A DNA stretch of 64,000 nt, taken from Pararhizobium_B sp963760965. Its GTDB lineage: Bacteria; Pseudomonadota; Alphaproteobacteria; Rhizobiales; Rhizobiaceae. Below the pieces are notes generated by a model, which had not been told where the DNA came from, made no database searches, and saw nothing but the letters and a program-made list of their open reading frames with translations. Shown one piece after another: positions 9,062-18,197 of this stretch (the first letter of the stretch is position 1; the number at the start of each line of letters is the position of its first letter). Position numbers and translations under genes: made by a program. The DNA lies in contig CAVXEW010000007.1 in assembly GCA_963760965.1 (NCBI GenBank), positions 1 through 64,000 on the forward strand, given 5' to 3'.

Positions 9062-11443
9062 GTGCCAAGAAATCCGGACTCCACACTCCAGGTACCGACG
9101 TATTGCGCGCTCTGCATCTCGCGCTGCGGAGCGGTCGCAACGGTCGAGAACGGCAGGCTCATGGGGCTCGCACCCGATCCCGGGCATCCAACCGGGCAGG
9201 CTCTCTGCCTGAAGGGCAAGGTGGCTCCGGAGCTCGTCTATCACCCCAATCGCCTGCTCCATCCGATGATGCGGATCAATCCGAAAGACGATCCGAATCC
9301 GCGCTGGCAGCGCGTCGGCTGGGACGAGGCGCTCAATATAACGGCCACGCGCCTTCGAGAACTCGCAGAGCGCCATGGGCCGGAGACAGTCGCCTTCGCC
9401 AATGCATCGCCGTCCACCTCTGCTCTGGCCGATTCCGTTGTCTGGCTCAATCGCCTGCGACATCGCTACGGAAGTCCCAACCAAACAACCTCGATGGAGC
9501 TCTGCGGCTGGGCGCGGTGGCTGGTTAACCTCTACACCTTCGGCAGCGCGCTGCCGGCAGGTGTCATGCCCGATCTGGAAAATGCAGGATGCGTGCTGTT
9601 CTGGGGCTACAACCCCTCCGTCTCGCGGATTGCCCATGCGACGGCCACCGTTGCCGCAATCAAGCGCGGGGCCAAACTCATCGTTGTCGATCCGCGCCGG
9701 TCGGGGCTGGCGCACCGTGCTGACGAATGGTTGAGGGTGCGCCCCGGGTCGGACGGTGCGCTGGCGCTCGGCCTTTCCCATGTGATGATCGAGTGCGGCT
9801 GGTACGATGCCCGCTTCGTGCGGAACTGGACCAACGCGCCGAACCTGGTGCGCCAGGACACCGGCCGCCTGCTGCGCGCGGCCGACATCGGCCTGTCCGA
9901 CGACCCACATGCGCTGGTCGCATGGTCACAGGCAATCGCGGCCCCCGTCCTCGCCGCCCCGGGCGACGACGGCTCGGATTTCGCGCTCTTCGGGACGGTG
10001 GAGGTTCCGACGACGGACGGGACGCTTGTTTGCCGCCCTGTGTTCCAGCTCTGGACAGATATCTGCGCGCAATACGGCCCGGACAGGGTGGAGCAGATCA
10101 CCGGCGTTCCCGCAGCCCAGATCAAACGCACGGCAGAGACGATCTGGAGATCCCGACCCCTGGCCTACATGACCTGGAGCGGCATCGAGCAGCAGTCGAA
10201 CGCGACCCAGATCGCCCGCGCAATCGGGCTGCTCTATGCCCTGACGGGCGACTACGACAAGCAGGGTGGCAATGTCGAGTTTCCGGCGGTACCGGCCGCC
10301 GATATGCTGGGAAACGAGTTCCTCTCGGTCGAGCAGCGCGCAAAGACGCTCGGGCTTGCAGATCGGCCACTCGGCCCCGGCCGGTTCGATCATGTCGGAT
10401 CCGCCGACATCTACCGCGCCGCACTGGAGCATAGGCCCTATCGGCTGCGCGGACTGGTTAGTTTCGGCCAGAACCTCCTGCTGTCGCATGCCGACGGAGC
10501 GACGGCCGCCGCGGCCCTTGCGGCGCTGCAGTTCCATGTCCATGCCGATCAGTTCATGACCCCGTCCGCCCGCTTCGCGGATATCGTCCTGCCCGTCACC
10601 ACCCCTTTCGAGTCCGAGGCGCTGAAGATCGGCTTCGAGATCAGCCTCGATGCCTGTTCGCTGGTCCAGCTTCGCCGCCGCCTCGTCGCGCCACGCGGCG
10701 AAACGCGGTCGGATACCGAGATCATTTTCGACCTCGCCTGCCGCCTGGGCTTTGCCGAGGACTTCTGGGGCGGCGACATCGATAAGGCCTATCGCGCCAT
10801 GTTGGCGCCGAGCGGCATCGCGCTCGAAGCATTGCGGGAGGCGCCCGAGGGCGTTCGTGTGCCGCTCGATATCGTCCATCGAAAATACGCCGTGGCGAAG
10901 GGCGGCGTGCCGCGCGGGTTCAATACTCCATCGCGGCGGGTCGAACTCTACTCGGAAACCATGCTTGAGAAAGGCTATCCGCCGCTACCGGACTACGAGG
11001 AGCCACTGGTCAGCCATCGTCGAACACCCCGGTTGGCGGATCGGTTTCCCCTTATCCTCACCTGCACCAAGGATCCGCACTACTGCGAAAGCCAGCAGCG
11101 CGGATTGCCGAGCCTGCGGCGACGCGCGCTGGATCCGGTCGTCGACCTTCATCCCGACGCCGCGGCCAGCCGCGGAATCGGGCCGGGCGACTGGGTGAGC
11201 ATCGAGACGCCGAACGGCAAAGCTCAGGCACGCGTGCGGCTGGACAAGACGCTGGCGCCGAATGTCGTTTGCGGGCAGCACGGCTGGTGGGAAGAATGCG
11301 CCGAGATCGGGGCGCCGGGATACCCGGCTCTCGGCCCGGACTCCGCGAATTTCAACCTCGTCATTGGCCATGACGCCGTCGATCCGGTCAGCGGCTCGGT
11401 ACCGATGCGCGCCTATGTCTGCGAGGTCGCTCCCCTCGCGTAG
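9062..11443 (+). CDS. molybdopterin oxidoreductase, formate dehydrogenase/DMSO reductase superfamily
   Basis: A 793-residue Mo-bisMGD enzyme. Cys15, Cys18, Cys22 and Cys49 form the N-terminal [4Fe-4S] motif, and SMELCGW puts a Cys (148) at the expected Mo-ligand position. Later blocks match cofactor-binding segments: FWGYNPSVSR, IVVDPRRSGLAHRAD, WSGIEQQSNATQIARAIG, and a C-terminal dinucleotide-binding domain starting near GDWVSIETPNGKAQARV. No Tat signal is present, so it is probably cytoplasmic. No electron-transfer subunit lies beside it, so partner and substrate are open. GTG 9062 follows GGGAGATCCCC; a TTG at 9035 is also in frame. Confidence 0.88.
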   Translation: MPRNPDSTLQVPTYCALCISRCGAVATVENGRLMGLAPDPGHPTGQALCLKGKVAPELVYHPNRLLHPMMRINPKDDPNPRWQRVGWDEALNITATRLRELAERHGPETVAFANASPSTSALADSVVWLNRLRHRYGSPNQTTSMELCGWARWLVNLYTFGSALPAGVMPDLENAGCVLFWGYNPSVSRIAHATATVAAIKRGAKLIVVDPRRSGLAHRADEWLRVRPGSDGALALGLSHVMIECGWYDARFVRNWTNAPNLVRQDTGRLLRAADIGLSDDPHALVAWSQAIAAPVLAAPGDDGSDFALFGTVEVPTTDGTLVCRPVFQLWTDICAQYGPDRVEQITGVPAAQIKRTAETIWRSRPLAYMTWSGIEQQSNATQIARAIGLLYALTGDYDKQGGNVEFPAVPAADMLGNEFLSVEQRAKTLGLADRPLGPGRFDHVGSADIYRAALEHRPYRLRGLVSFGQNLLLSHADGATAAAALAALQFHVHADQFMTPSARFADIVLPVTTPFESEALKIGFEISLDACSLVQLRRRLVAPRGETRSDTEIIFDLACRLGFAEDFWGGDIDKAYRAMLAPSGIALEALREAPEGVRVPLDIVHRKYAVAKGGVPRGFNTPSRRVELYSETMLEKGYPPLPDYEEPLVSHRRTPRLADRFPLILTCTKDPHYCESQQRGLPSLRRRALDPVVDLHPDAAASRGIGPGDWVSIETPNGKAQARVRLDKTLAPNVVCGQHGWWEECAEIGAPGYPALGPDSANFNLVIGHDAVDPVSGSVPMRAYVCEVAPLA

Positions 11444-11689
11444 GCCGACCCGCGGGCCGATGCCGCATGCGTCTGACGACAATGGGCCTCCGGCATGGTA
11501 CTCGGCGACAGACATTCGTACCATGCGCGTGGGCGCGCAGCCGAAGGATCGCCTTTCTCCCGTGGACCGGGATGCAGTGCGCAGAGATCGCCAGTTGCTC
11601 ACCGTCTGTCGTCGTCGCGGAAGACACGTCTGATTTGGCTGCGTTGTCTGCGAGCACGGCCTTGCCGGCGATCCCTGCTGCGTCTGGTT

Positions 11690-11961
11690 TCCCTGTAATG
11701 GAACCAGTCCCAAAGGCCTTCGTGTGGATTCTCACACTTGATCCCGGCGGCCGCACACTCCTCCACCAGCCGTGCCTGTCGAGCGGCGTAGCAGTCGTCG
11801 AAATCGTTGATATCGCCTCCGCCGGTGGCCACGGAGATCATCATCTCCCGATGGATGATGAACTCAGGGAGCAGGCTCGCGGACCCTTCAACGGGGGCGC
11901 CGCTCAGTTTGATGACGATGTTCTCTGGGACGCGAAGATTTGGCCGAGCTCTCAGGACGCC
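11690..11961 (-). pseudogene. fragment of an unrecognised protein
   Basis: An open minus-strand stretch after a TAA near 11964 reads as good coding sequence: RVPENIVIKLSGAPVEG, LPEFIIHREMMISVATGGGD, INDFDDCYAARQARLVEECA and GLWDWFHY. It then dissolves into Arg-rich sequence. There is no start codon with a ribosome binding site and no proper end, so this looks like a middle piece of a larger gene. I do not recognise the family. The rest of 11444-12074 holds nothing I can support. Confidence 0.35.
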
Positions 11962-12074
11962 TTAAGCAATGCGCTTGAAGTCTCGTGATTCTTAATGCTT
12001 GCTGTCTTCACTGCTGCAAACGTCGAACCGTGTTGTCGGTCAGGCCTCTGTCTCGACGCTTCCGCAAAGTCAGG

Positions 12075-12866
12075 TCACACCGTGCCTCCAAGGCTTTCCT
12101 CGAGCTCCACCATCTCTTGCCCGCCGGCCATCAAGTCCTGCAATTCCTCTGGCGAGATCTGACCGCGCAAGGCGGTTCCAAGGGTCTTGCCGCGGTTGAT
12201 GACGGTGAAGCGGTCTCCCACCGCCATGGCGTGGCGCACGTTGTGGGTGATAAAGACCACGCCAATCCCGCGCTTGCGCACCCTGTCGATCGTCGACAGG
12301 ACGTTGGCCGTCTGCCGCACGCCAAGCGCCGAGGTCGGCTCGTCCAGGATCAGAACTTCGGCACCGAAATAGACCGCGCGTGCGATGGCCACGGTCTGGC
12401 GCTCGCCGCCCGACAGGGTTCCCACGGCCTGGTCGGGTTCGCGCAGGTTGATGCCCATCTTGCGCATCTCCTCCATCGTCACCTCGCTCGCCTTGGCGAA
12501 ATCGACGAATTTGAGCGGGCCGACCCGGCGCTGTGGCTCCCGCCCCATCCAGAAGTTGCGCGTTACCGACATCAGCGGGATCATGGCGAGATCCTGGTAG
12601 ACCGTGGCGATCCCGGCCTCCATCGCGTCCCTCGGGCTTTCGAACTTCATCGGCTTACCCTTGAACAGGATCTCGCCGCTCGAAGGCGTGTGAACCCCCG
12701 ACATAGTCTTGATGAACGTGGATTTGCCGGCTCCGTTGTCTCCCAGCAGGCAGTGGCATTCACCGGGACGGACGTCGAAGCTGACGCCGCTCAATGCGAT
12801 GACCGGACCAAAGTGCTTGGCGATGTTGCGCATCTCGATGATCGGTTCGTGATCGTAGGACGACAT
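12075..12866 (-). CDS. sugar ABC transporter ATP-binding protein, FrcA-like
   Basis: ATPase of a CUT2 (ribose/fructose-type) importer on the inner face of the membrane. It has Walker A GDNGAGKST, the Q-loop ATVYQDLAMIP, signature LSGGERQTVAIARA, Walker B VLILDEPTSAL and H-loop FITHN. At 263 residues it is a single ATPase module like FrcA, not a double one like RbsA. Its start overlaps the permease stop by one base, and the gene order (binding protein, permease, ATPase) is that of frcBCA. The sugar cannot be fixed from sequence; the neighbouring Gfo/Idh and IolE-like genes suggest a polyol or inositol-like compound. Confidence 0.9.
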   Translation of the reverse strand: MSSYDHEPIIEMRNIAKHFGPVIALSGVSFDVRPGECHCLLGDNGAGKSTFIKTMSGVHTPSSGEILFKGKPMKFESPRDAMEAGIATVYQDLAMIPLMSVTRNFWMGREPQRRVGPLKFVDFAKASEVTMEEMRKMGINLREPDQAVGTLSGGERQTVAIARAVYFGAEVLILDEPTSALGVRQTANVLSTIDRVRKRGIGVVFITHNVRHAMAVGDRFTVINRGKTLGTALRGQISPEELQDLMAGGQEMVELEESLGGTV

Positions 12867-13963
12867 CAGCGTTCTCCCGTGATGAGCCGACGAATGTAGG
12901 TGTTCAGGATCACGGCGAGGATCAGGATCGTCCCGAGGAACACCCTGAAGAGCGAACTCTCCGCGCCAGAAAAGAATAGGCCCTGCTGCACCACGCCGAA
13001 GATCAGCGCACCCAAGGCGGCCCCGATGACAGTGCCATACCCGCCAGTCAGAAGCGCGCCGCCGATGACGACGCAGATAATCGCCTCGAATTCCTTGAGC
13101 AAGCCCCTATCGGCGGCGGCGGATCCAAACTCCATCACCTGGCAGGTGGCGAAGACGCAGGCGCAGAAGGCGGTGGTCATAAACATGAGGATCTTCACCC
13201 TGTTGACCGGTACGCCCACATATCGGGCGGCCTGTGCGTCACCACCGGCTGCGTAGATCCAGTTGCCGAAGCTGGTGCGGGTCAGAACGACATGGCCGAT
13301 GACGATCAGCACCAGCGCCCAGACGATCAGCATCGGGATCCCCTCGATGACCGGTTGCCCGGCGCGGGTACCCGCCGAATAGGTCTTCAGCATGCCGTGG
13401 TCGGCCAGCCAGACGAAGGCACCGTGCAGGATCTTGCCGCCGAAGACGGGGGCCAGCCAATCCCCCTGCGCCGCCTCCTTGACCCCGCCGATGATCGTCT
13501 TGTGCGTCGTCACGATGGACAGCCAGATGGTCAGCCCGCGCAGGATGTAGAGGAAGGCGAGCGACACGATGAAGCTGGGCAGCCCCGTCTTGATGACGAG
13601 GAAACCATTCACCGCGCCGATGCTGACGCATATCGCGAAGGCGACGAGGATCGCCGTCCAGACCGGCCAGTGCAGTTGCACCGAGAAGATCGCGATCAGG
13701 ATGCCGGCGAAGCCGATCATCGAGCCAACCGACAGGTCGAACTCGCCCGCGATCATCAGAAGGCATGCGCCGACGGCGATGATCATGAACTGGGCCGAAA
13801 CGACGCTCCAGTTCATGATGCCCTGCGGGGCGAACATGCCGCTGTCGCCTGCGATGATCAGAAAGAAGGCGAACACCAGTATGACGCCCGCGATCGCCCC
13901 CAATTCCGGCCGGATCAGCGCGCGACGGAGCTTCGAAACCTGCTTTATTCGTTCGTCAGCCAT
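12866..13963 (-). CDS. sugar ABC transporter permease, FrcC-like
   Basis: A 365-residue inner-membrane permease of the CUT2 family with about ten hydrophobic helices. It includes GAIAGVILVFAFFLIIAG, the block LMIAGEFDLSVGSMIGFAGI and GGYGTVIGAALGALIFGVVQ near the end. It forms the membrane channel with the adjacent FrcA-like ATPase. ATG 13963 (MADERIKQ) is preferred. An upstream ATG at 14008 lies at the edge of a 12-bp stem structure and would add an untypical, hydrophilic leader. Confidence 0.88.
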   Translation of the reverse strand: MADERIKQVSKLRRALIRPELGAIAGVILVFAFFLIIAGDSGMFAPQGIMNWSVVSAQFMIIAVGACLLMIAGEFDLSVGSMIGFAGILIAIFSVQLHWPVWTAILVAFAICVSIGAVNGFLVIKTGLPSFIVSLAFLYILRGLTIWLSIVTTHKTIIGGVKEAAQGDWLAPVFGGKILHGAFVWLADHGMLKTYSAGTRAGQPVIEGIPMLIVWALVLIVIGHVVLTRTSFGNWIYAAGGDAQAARYVGVPVNRVKILMFMTTAFCACVFATCQVMEFGSAAADRGLLKEFEAIICVVIGGALLTGGYGTVIGAALGALIFGVVQQGLFFSGAESSLFRVFLGTILILAVILNTYIRRLITGER

Positions 13964-13995
13964 AACGCTCTTGCTCTGTCTTGCGTGACTATCTG

Positions 13996-14036
13996 GGGGC
14001 GCGCGCATGTCCGGCAGGACTGGCTGCGCGCGCCCC
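13996..14036 (-). promoter_or_regulatory. intercistronic hairpin between binding-protein and permease genes
   Basis: A perfect 12-bp inverted repeat, GGGGCGCGCGCA at 13996-14007 and its complement at 14025-14036, lies in the 88-base gap downstream of the binding-protein gene. It has no T-tract, so it is more likely an mRNA stabilising or attenuating hairpin, which would keep binding-protein mRNA more abundant than permease mRNA. Confidence 0.65.
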
Positions 14037-14051
14037 TCGGGGAAGAGAAAC

Positions 14052-14996
14052 TCAGCGGTAGGTACCAGCGAGTTTCTGGACCTGCCCGATCGTGGCCTTG
14101 GTGATGAACCCAGGGCCCGAGTTTATCGAGTCGGGCGGGATCACGCCGTAGCGGTCATAGTTCGCCAGAAGCACGATCGGCAGATAGCCCTGCAGGAAGG
14201 GCTGCTGGTCGATGGCGAACGCGATCACGCCGCTCTTGATCGCCTTGGCAATGGCGGGATCGAGATCGAAGGTGCCGAAGTAGATCTCGCCGGACTTACC
14301 CATGTCATCGAGTGCGGCGATCGTCGGGTCCGCCGAGTTCGGCCCGAGCGTGAGTATGCCGTTCGTCTCGGAATGGGCCGTCAGATAGGCTTCGACCTTG
14401 TTCTTGACTTGCGACGGGTCCATGCCGGAATCGATCATCTGGTTGCCCAGCGGCACGCCAAGCCCGTCAGCGAAGCCTTGGCAACGTTCGACCGAAGCCG
14501 GGTTGGTGATGTAGTGGTTGACGCAAAGGAAGTGGGTCACGCCCGCCTTTTTCGCCCGCTCACCGGCAGCCTTGCCCGCGGCGTATTCGGGCTGGCCGAT
14601 ATGCAGCAGCGCCCCCAGTTCCTTGGATTGCTTGATGGTGCCGGAATTGACCGTGATCACCGGGATACCCTGATCCACGGCGGCGGTGATCGGCCCCTTC
14701 AGCACGTCGAAGTCGGCGATTGTGGTTACGATTCCGTCGGGATGCGAGGCCGTCGCCTGCTGAACGATCCGCGCCATCTGCGCAAGGTCGCCGGTGGGCG
14801 GGTTGCGGTAGTCGACGGTGACATCCATCTGCTTGGCAGCCAGATTGATCGCGTTCTTGATGACGTTGAACCAGCTGTCGCTGTCGGCGCCGTGGGTGAT
14901 ATAGACGAAGTGCAACTGTTTCGCCTGTGCCACCCCTCCGAACGCGGTCAGGGCAAGCGCCGCTCCTATCGCGGCGAACTTGATAAACTTCCTCAT
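14052..14996 (-). CDS. sugar ABC transporter periplasmic binding protein, FrcB/RbsB-like
   Basis: A 314-residue exported solute-binding protein of Pfam family Peripla_BP_4. Residues 1-24 are a Sec signal peptide ending VAQA-K. The mature part has FVYITHGADSDSWFNVIKNA, PDGIVTTIADFDVLKGPI, GIPVITVNSG and FAIDQQPFLQGYLPIV, all standard sugar-binding-protein blocks. The start ATG has GGGAGGAAA immediately upstream; longer in-frame extensions lack a signal peptide at their N-terminus. First gene of the transporter part of the operon, followed by a strong hairpin and the permease. Confidence 0.9.
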   Translation of the reverse strand: MRKFIKFAAIGAALALTAFGGVAQAKQLHFVYITHGADSDSWFNVIKNAINLAAKQMDVTVDYRNPPTGDLAQMARIVQQATASHPDGIVTTIADFDVLKGPITAAVDQGIPVITVNSGTIKQSKELGALLHIGQPEYAAGKAAGERAKKAGVTHFLCVNHYITNPASVERCQGFADGLGVPLGNQMIDSGMDPSQVKNKVEAYLTAHSETNGILTLGPNSADPTIAALDDMGKSGEIYFGTFDLDPAIAKAIKSGVIAFAIDQQPFLQGYLPIVLLANYDRYGVIPPDSINSGPGFITKATIGQVQKLAGTYR

Positions 14997-15049
14997 TCTT
15001 TCCTCCCTTTTTGTTCCTGTTGAGACCGCCAGGAACGTAGCGGTACGGA

Positions 15050-16165
15050 TCAGGCGACGCGCTTGGCCGCCTGCTCTTCCAGCGCCGCCTCGAACGCGGC
15101 CTGTGTCCATTTCTCGCGCACCGCCTGGGCAAGCAGGTCCTGCTGCGTCGGCGGCGCAAGCCCGCCGACCGGCGGGTCGAGATCGAGGTTGGTCGGGAAC
15201 GGGTAGCCATCGGCGGCAGCCGCGATCGCCGCAGCGCGCTCCGCTTCGCCCAGCCCGGTGAGATGCGGGAACAGCGCCAGGCACATCGCGGTGCGATCGA
15301 CCTGTTCCATGTGCCGCGCAAAGGGCGAGGCGACCTGCAGAAGGTTCACCATCCGCACCACGTCCTTGGACCTGTTCGCCCCCGCCGCGTGAAACAGCGC
15401 CGGGCTGAAGAAGATCGCGTCCCCCTTGGCCAGCGACAACTGAATATGATTGGCCTCGAAATAGTCACGGAAGTCGTCGCGCAGCGCGGCGACATAGCCA
15501 TCCTGAAAGCGCTGCGACCTCGGCAGCAGCTTGGTCGTCCCGGCTTCCGGCGACATGTCGGAATGGGCCACGCCGCCCTGCAGGATGAGCATCGGGCTGA
15601 AGCTGTGCACATGCGGCGGATAGGTGGCCATCTGCTCACCCGTCATGAAGCCGAGGTGATAGTCGCGGTGCGCCGCCTGGGCTTTTCCTCCGGGGCGGAC
15701 TTGGTTGACCTGAGTCGCGATCTGGTAGCCCGGTCCAAGCCAAGCGCGGCAGGCGAGGTCGATCACCGGGTTGCCCATGTAGCGCGCAAAAACCTCAGGG
15801 CTGCGCAGACAGAGCTTTTGCGCGCTGTTCCAGACCCGGTCGTTGGTGCCAGCAGCGGCGAAATGGTCCCCCGCAGTCGCGCCAGCGTCGCGCTCGGCGG
15901 CGATGATGTCCTGGAAGACCCGCGTCGCGGCATCGATCGCATCCAGATCGGCGAAAGCGCGCTTGATCACGAAGACCCCCGCCCCCTGCGACAGGACACG
16001 CACCCATTCATGCGCGACCCCGCCATCGACCGCGGTGCCGTCATAGATCGGCACTCCCTTCTCGACGCTCAGCGCGGTCGGCGTCTCGGACGGATCGGTG
16101 CCTCGCTCGACGTCCGCTGCAAACGCGTCCAGATCCGGGGCGCGGGGCCAAACGATATCCTTCAT
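15050..16165 (-). CDS. phytanoyl-CoA dioxygenase (PhyH) family protein
   Basis: A 371-residue Fe(II)/2-oxoglutarate oxygenase. The iron-binding facial triad is visible as HRD in AAHRDYHLGF (about residue 190) and a distal His in FSPALFHAAGANRS. The following Arg-rich stretch (KDVVRMVNLLQ) fits the 2-oxoglutarate carboxylate site. PhyH enzymes hydroxylate lipids, amino acids or sugars. Here the gene lies 53 bases upstream of the binding-protein gene, in one operon with a sugar importer, so a sugar, polyol or their acyl/amino derivative is a likely substrate. The start has GAGGAGGAAAGA directly upstream. Confidence 0.85.
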   Translation of the reverse strand: MKDIVWPRAPDLDAFAADVERGTDPSETPTALSVEKGVPIYDGTAVDGGVAHEWVRVLSQGAGVFVIKRAFADLDAIDAATRVFQDIIAAERDAGATAGDHFAAAGTNDRVWNSAQKLCLRSPEVFARYMGNPVIDLACRAWLGPGYQIATQVNQVRPGGKAQAAHRDYHLGFMTGEQMATYPPHVHSFSPMLILQGGVAHSDMSPEAGTTKLLPRSQRFQDGYVAALRDDFRDYFEANHIQLSLAKGDAIFFSPALFHAAGANRSKDVVRMVNLLQVASPFARHMEQVDRTAMCLALFPHLTGLGEAERAAAIAAAADGYPFPTNLDLDPPVGGLAPPTQQDLLAQAVREKWTQAAFEAALEEQAAKRVA

Positions 16166-16553
16166 GTCTCTTTCCTCCTCACAGGATTTGCGGGTCCACC
16201 TTGCCGGCAGCCGGGCAGGACGGCAGATAGCTTGGTCGACGGATGGTGGTCGCGGTCATCCAACCGGCAGTGCGAACACACCCATTACGAGCACCGATCC
16301 GCGCGCTTTGCGCGTCGCGGAACCAGGCAATCCTCCCCCAAGAACCAGATCGCGACGTGCGCCGCTTTCGTTATGACAACATTCATTGCTAATTGTGACT
16401 CTTGTCAATATATATTTTATACTTGGAGCGAAACCGCCGGCACGGGCGCGCTCCACGCCCCCGGGTCCGCAGGCAGTCCACGCCGAGACGACTGCCCGAA
16501 CGACGGCCGATGTTGGGGTATTGCATTGCTGGCGGCCCGGGCGCCGTCCGCGG
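16166..16553 (-). promoter_or_regulatory. AT-rich promoter region of the PhyH-transporter operon
   Basis: A gene-free gap with a sharp AT-rich island at about 16380-16424 inside GC-rich surroundings. On the minus strand it contains TTGACA (16408-16403), which could serve as a -35 box, and an adjoining run of T/A steps (ATATATATTTTATA on the plus strand). A matching -10 box is not clear. Together with the related A/T palindrome at 18089 this may be an operator for the operon regulator, which is not encoded nearby. Confidence 0.35.
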
Positions 16554-17690
16554 TCAAGCCGGCACCTCAAGCCATCGGCCTTCCCGGCTCGACGCCTGGA
16601 TTGTCTCGACGAGGGACTGGATCCGCAATCCCGCCCGAAAGCCGAAGGGTTCGGGCCGCACGCCGGCGATGGCCGCCATCAGACCCTCGACCTCGATCGC
16701 CTTTAGGTCGTTGAAGCCGATCTGGTGGCCCGCCGCGACGCAGAACAATCCATAGGGGGCGTGGTCCGGCCCGGCCTCGATCCGCCGGAACCCGTGACGC
16801 CCCCGGCGATCGTCCGTGTCGTAGAAATGAAGTTCGTTGAAGCGTTCCTGACTGAAAGCCAGCGCTCCCTTGCTACCGTAGACCTCGAAATCGTGCTGCA
16901 TCTTGCGGCCGGTTGAGATCCAGTTGCCTTCGATCGAGCCCGAGGCGCCGCTCGCGAACCTCAGGAAGGCTCGGCCGATGTCGTCGACCGCGACCTTCCG
17001 CCGGCCACCCCTGCCGTCCGGGCGCTCCGCGATCATCGTCACGCAATCGCCCATCACTCTTTCGATGGGCCCCGCGGCTGCGGACATCAGGAACTCTGCC
17101 GTTGCCAGTGCATGGCTGCCGATATCGGCCAGTGCCCCGCCCCCCGCCGGATCATGGCGGAAGGTGAAAGGGCCCTCGGCGTCACCCATGTAGTCCTCGG
17201 CGTGAAGACCGCGGTAGCCACGGATCTCGCCCAGTTCGCCCGCGGCGATCATCTCGCGCGCGAGACGGATCATCGGGTTGCACAAGTAGTTGAAGCCTAC
17301 CTGCGTCGTGACCCCCGCGTTCTCGGCCGCCACGGCCATCTCGCGAGCATCGGCAGCAAGGGGCGCAAGCGGCTTTTCGCAATAGACATGCCTTCCCGCC
17401 GCCGCCGCGGCCAGCGCCATTTCCTTGTGAAGCGCGTTGGGCGTGGTGATGCTGACCAGATCGACACCAGGGTCAGTTACCGCTGCCTTCCAGTCCGTGG
17501 TCGCCCGCGCAAAGCCCAGCGCCTCAGCGGCCTTTCGGGCCGCGGCGCCGTCGATATCGACCAGCGTGTGGAACTCCAACGCAAAGGGAAGATCGAAGAC
17601 CCGCGCCGCGGTAGCATAGCCGAATGCATGGGCCTTGCCCATGAAGCCGCTGCCGATCAGGCAAATGCGCAAAGGTGGCTTGTCGGTCAC
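16554..17690 (-). CDS. Gfo/Idh/MocA family oxidoreductase
   Basis: A 378-residue NAD(P)-dependent sugar or inositol dehydrogenase. The Rossmann motif GSGFMGKAHAFGY is at residues 13-25, the catalytic-region motif EKPLAPLAADA follows at about 125, and GGGALADIGSHALATAEF is the C-terminal substrate-domain signature. Such enzymes oxidise or reduce hydroxyl groups of cyclic polyols and sugars. The start is a GTG that overlaps the stop of the upstream IolE-like remnant (GTGA), which shows translational coupling before that gene decayed. Same direction as the FrcBCA-like operon. Confidence 0.88.
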   Translation of the reverse strand: MTDKPPLRICLIGSGFMGKAHAFGYATAARVFDLPFALEFHTLVDIDGAAARKAAEALGFARATTDWKAAVTDPGVDLVSITTPNALHKEMALAAAAAGRHVYCEKPLAPLAADAREMAVAAENAGVTTQVGFNYLCNPMIRLAREMIAAGELGEIRGYRGLHAEDYMGDAEGPFTFRHDPAGGGALADIGSHALATAEFLMSAAAGPIERVMGDCVTMIAERPDGRGGRRKVAVDDIGRAFLRFASGASGSIEGNWISTGRKMQHDFEVYGSKGALAFSQERFNELHFYDTDDRRGRHGFRRIEAGPDHAPYGLFCVAAGHQIGFNDLKAIEVEGLMAAIAGVRPEPFGFRAGLRIQSLVETIQASSREGRWLEVPA

Positions 17691-18045
17691 GTCATTCCCT
17701 CCCGGAATTCCCCAGTGCTCGTCTCGGCGGGCCAGCGGTGTGATCCATGCCGCCAGTTGCGCGCGGTCTCGCCATAGACGATGCAGGGTGCGCCCGCAGC
17801 GATGAAGAAGTCCATCTGAGCGTGAATGCGGTCTTTCTCGGCCTCGATGTCACCGTCCAGAAGCAGGCCCGAGAACCAGCCGTCGCAGACCGAGATGCCG
17901 TAGCGGTCGAGGATTGGGCCAAGCTCTGCCATGTGCATCGGGAAACGGCGGCCGGTTTCCATCCCGGTGAAGCCCGCGACGCTGGCCTGGCGCAGGCATC
18001 CGACACGATGCTGATCACCGTTGTCCCGTCGTTCCCCTCCGACAT
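17687..18045 (-). pseudogene. IolE-like sugar phosphate isomerase/epimerase, frameshifted and shortened
   Basis: ATG 18045 opens a frame with MSEGNDGTTVISIVSDA. Then the xylose-isomerase-like barrel sequence continues one frame away: CLRQASVAGFTGMETGRRFP, AELGPILDRYGISVCDGWFS and AAGAPCIVYGETA. The family needs about 290-300 residues; only about 115 are left before the ending TGEFREGMT and a stop that overlaps the dehydrogenase start. An N-terminal frameshift near 17990 plus an internal deletion explain this. It probably belonged to the same polyol pathway. Confidence 0.7.
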
Positions 18046-18088
18046 CTCGCCTCCTCCTGCGGATGGTTCTGCATCGTTTGAGAAATGT

Positions 18089-18101
18089 ATATTGTAAATA
18101 T
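18089..18101. promoter_or_regulatory. 13-bp A/T palindrome, possible operator
   Basis: ATATTGTAAATAT is a 5+3+5 inverted repeat in a short AT-rich island between the IolE-like remnant (minus) and the IolG stub (plus). The position between divergent starts suits a repressor site. No matching regulator is seen in the window. Confidence 0.35.
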
Positions 18102-18145
18102 CTTATTGCGCAACGATCATTGCACGCACTGACAGGGAGGACTGC

Positions 18146-18197
18146 GTGCTCAGGATCGCGGTGCTCGGCTGCGGCCGGATCGGCCGGATGCACGCCG
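18146..18197 (+). pseudogene. inositol 2-dehydrogenase (IolG-type) N-terminal stub
   Basis: GTG 18146 with AGGGAGGAC upstream begins MLRIAVLGCGRIGRMHA, the typical Rossmann start of an IolG/Gfo-type dehydrogenase. After 17 residues homology ends at the joint with aldehyde dehydrogenase sequence. This is a clean start and ribosome binding site attached to foreign sequence, the product of a deletion or recombination. Confidence 0.6.

Noticed and set aside
11444..11690. Plus-strand frame after the molybdopterin gene reading through DIRTMRVGAQPKDRLSPVDR
   Set aside because: Some coding-like composition but no domain, start context or continuation; not enough to call a gene.
16403..16408. TTGACA as -35 box of the PhyH-transporter operon
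   Set aside because: No acceptable -10 box at 16-18 bases; kept only as part of an AT-rich promoter region.
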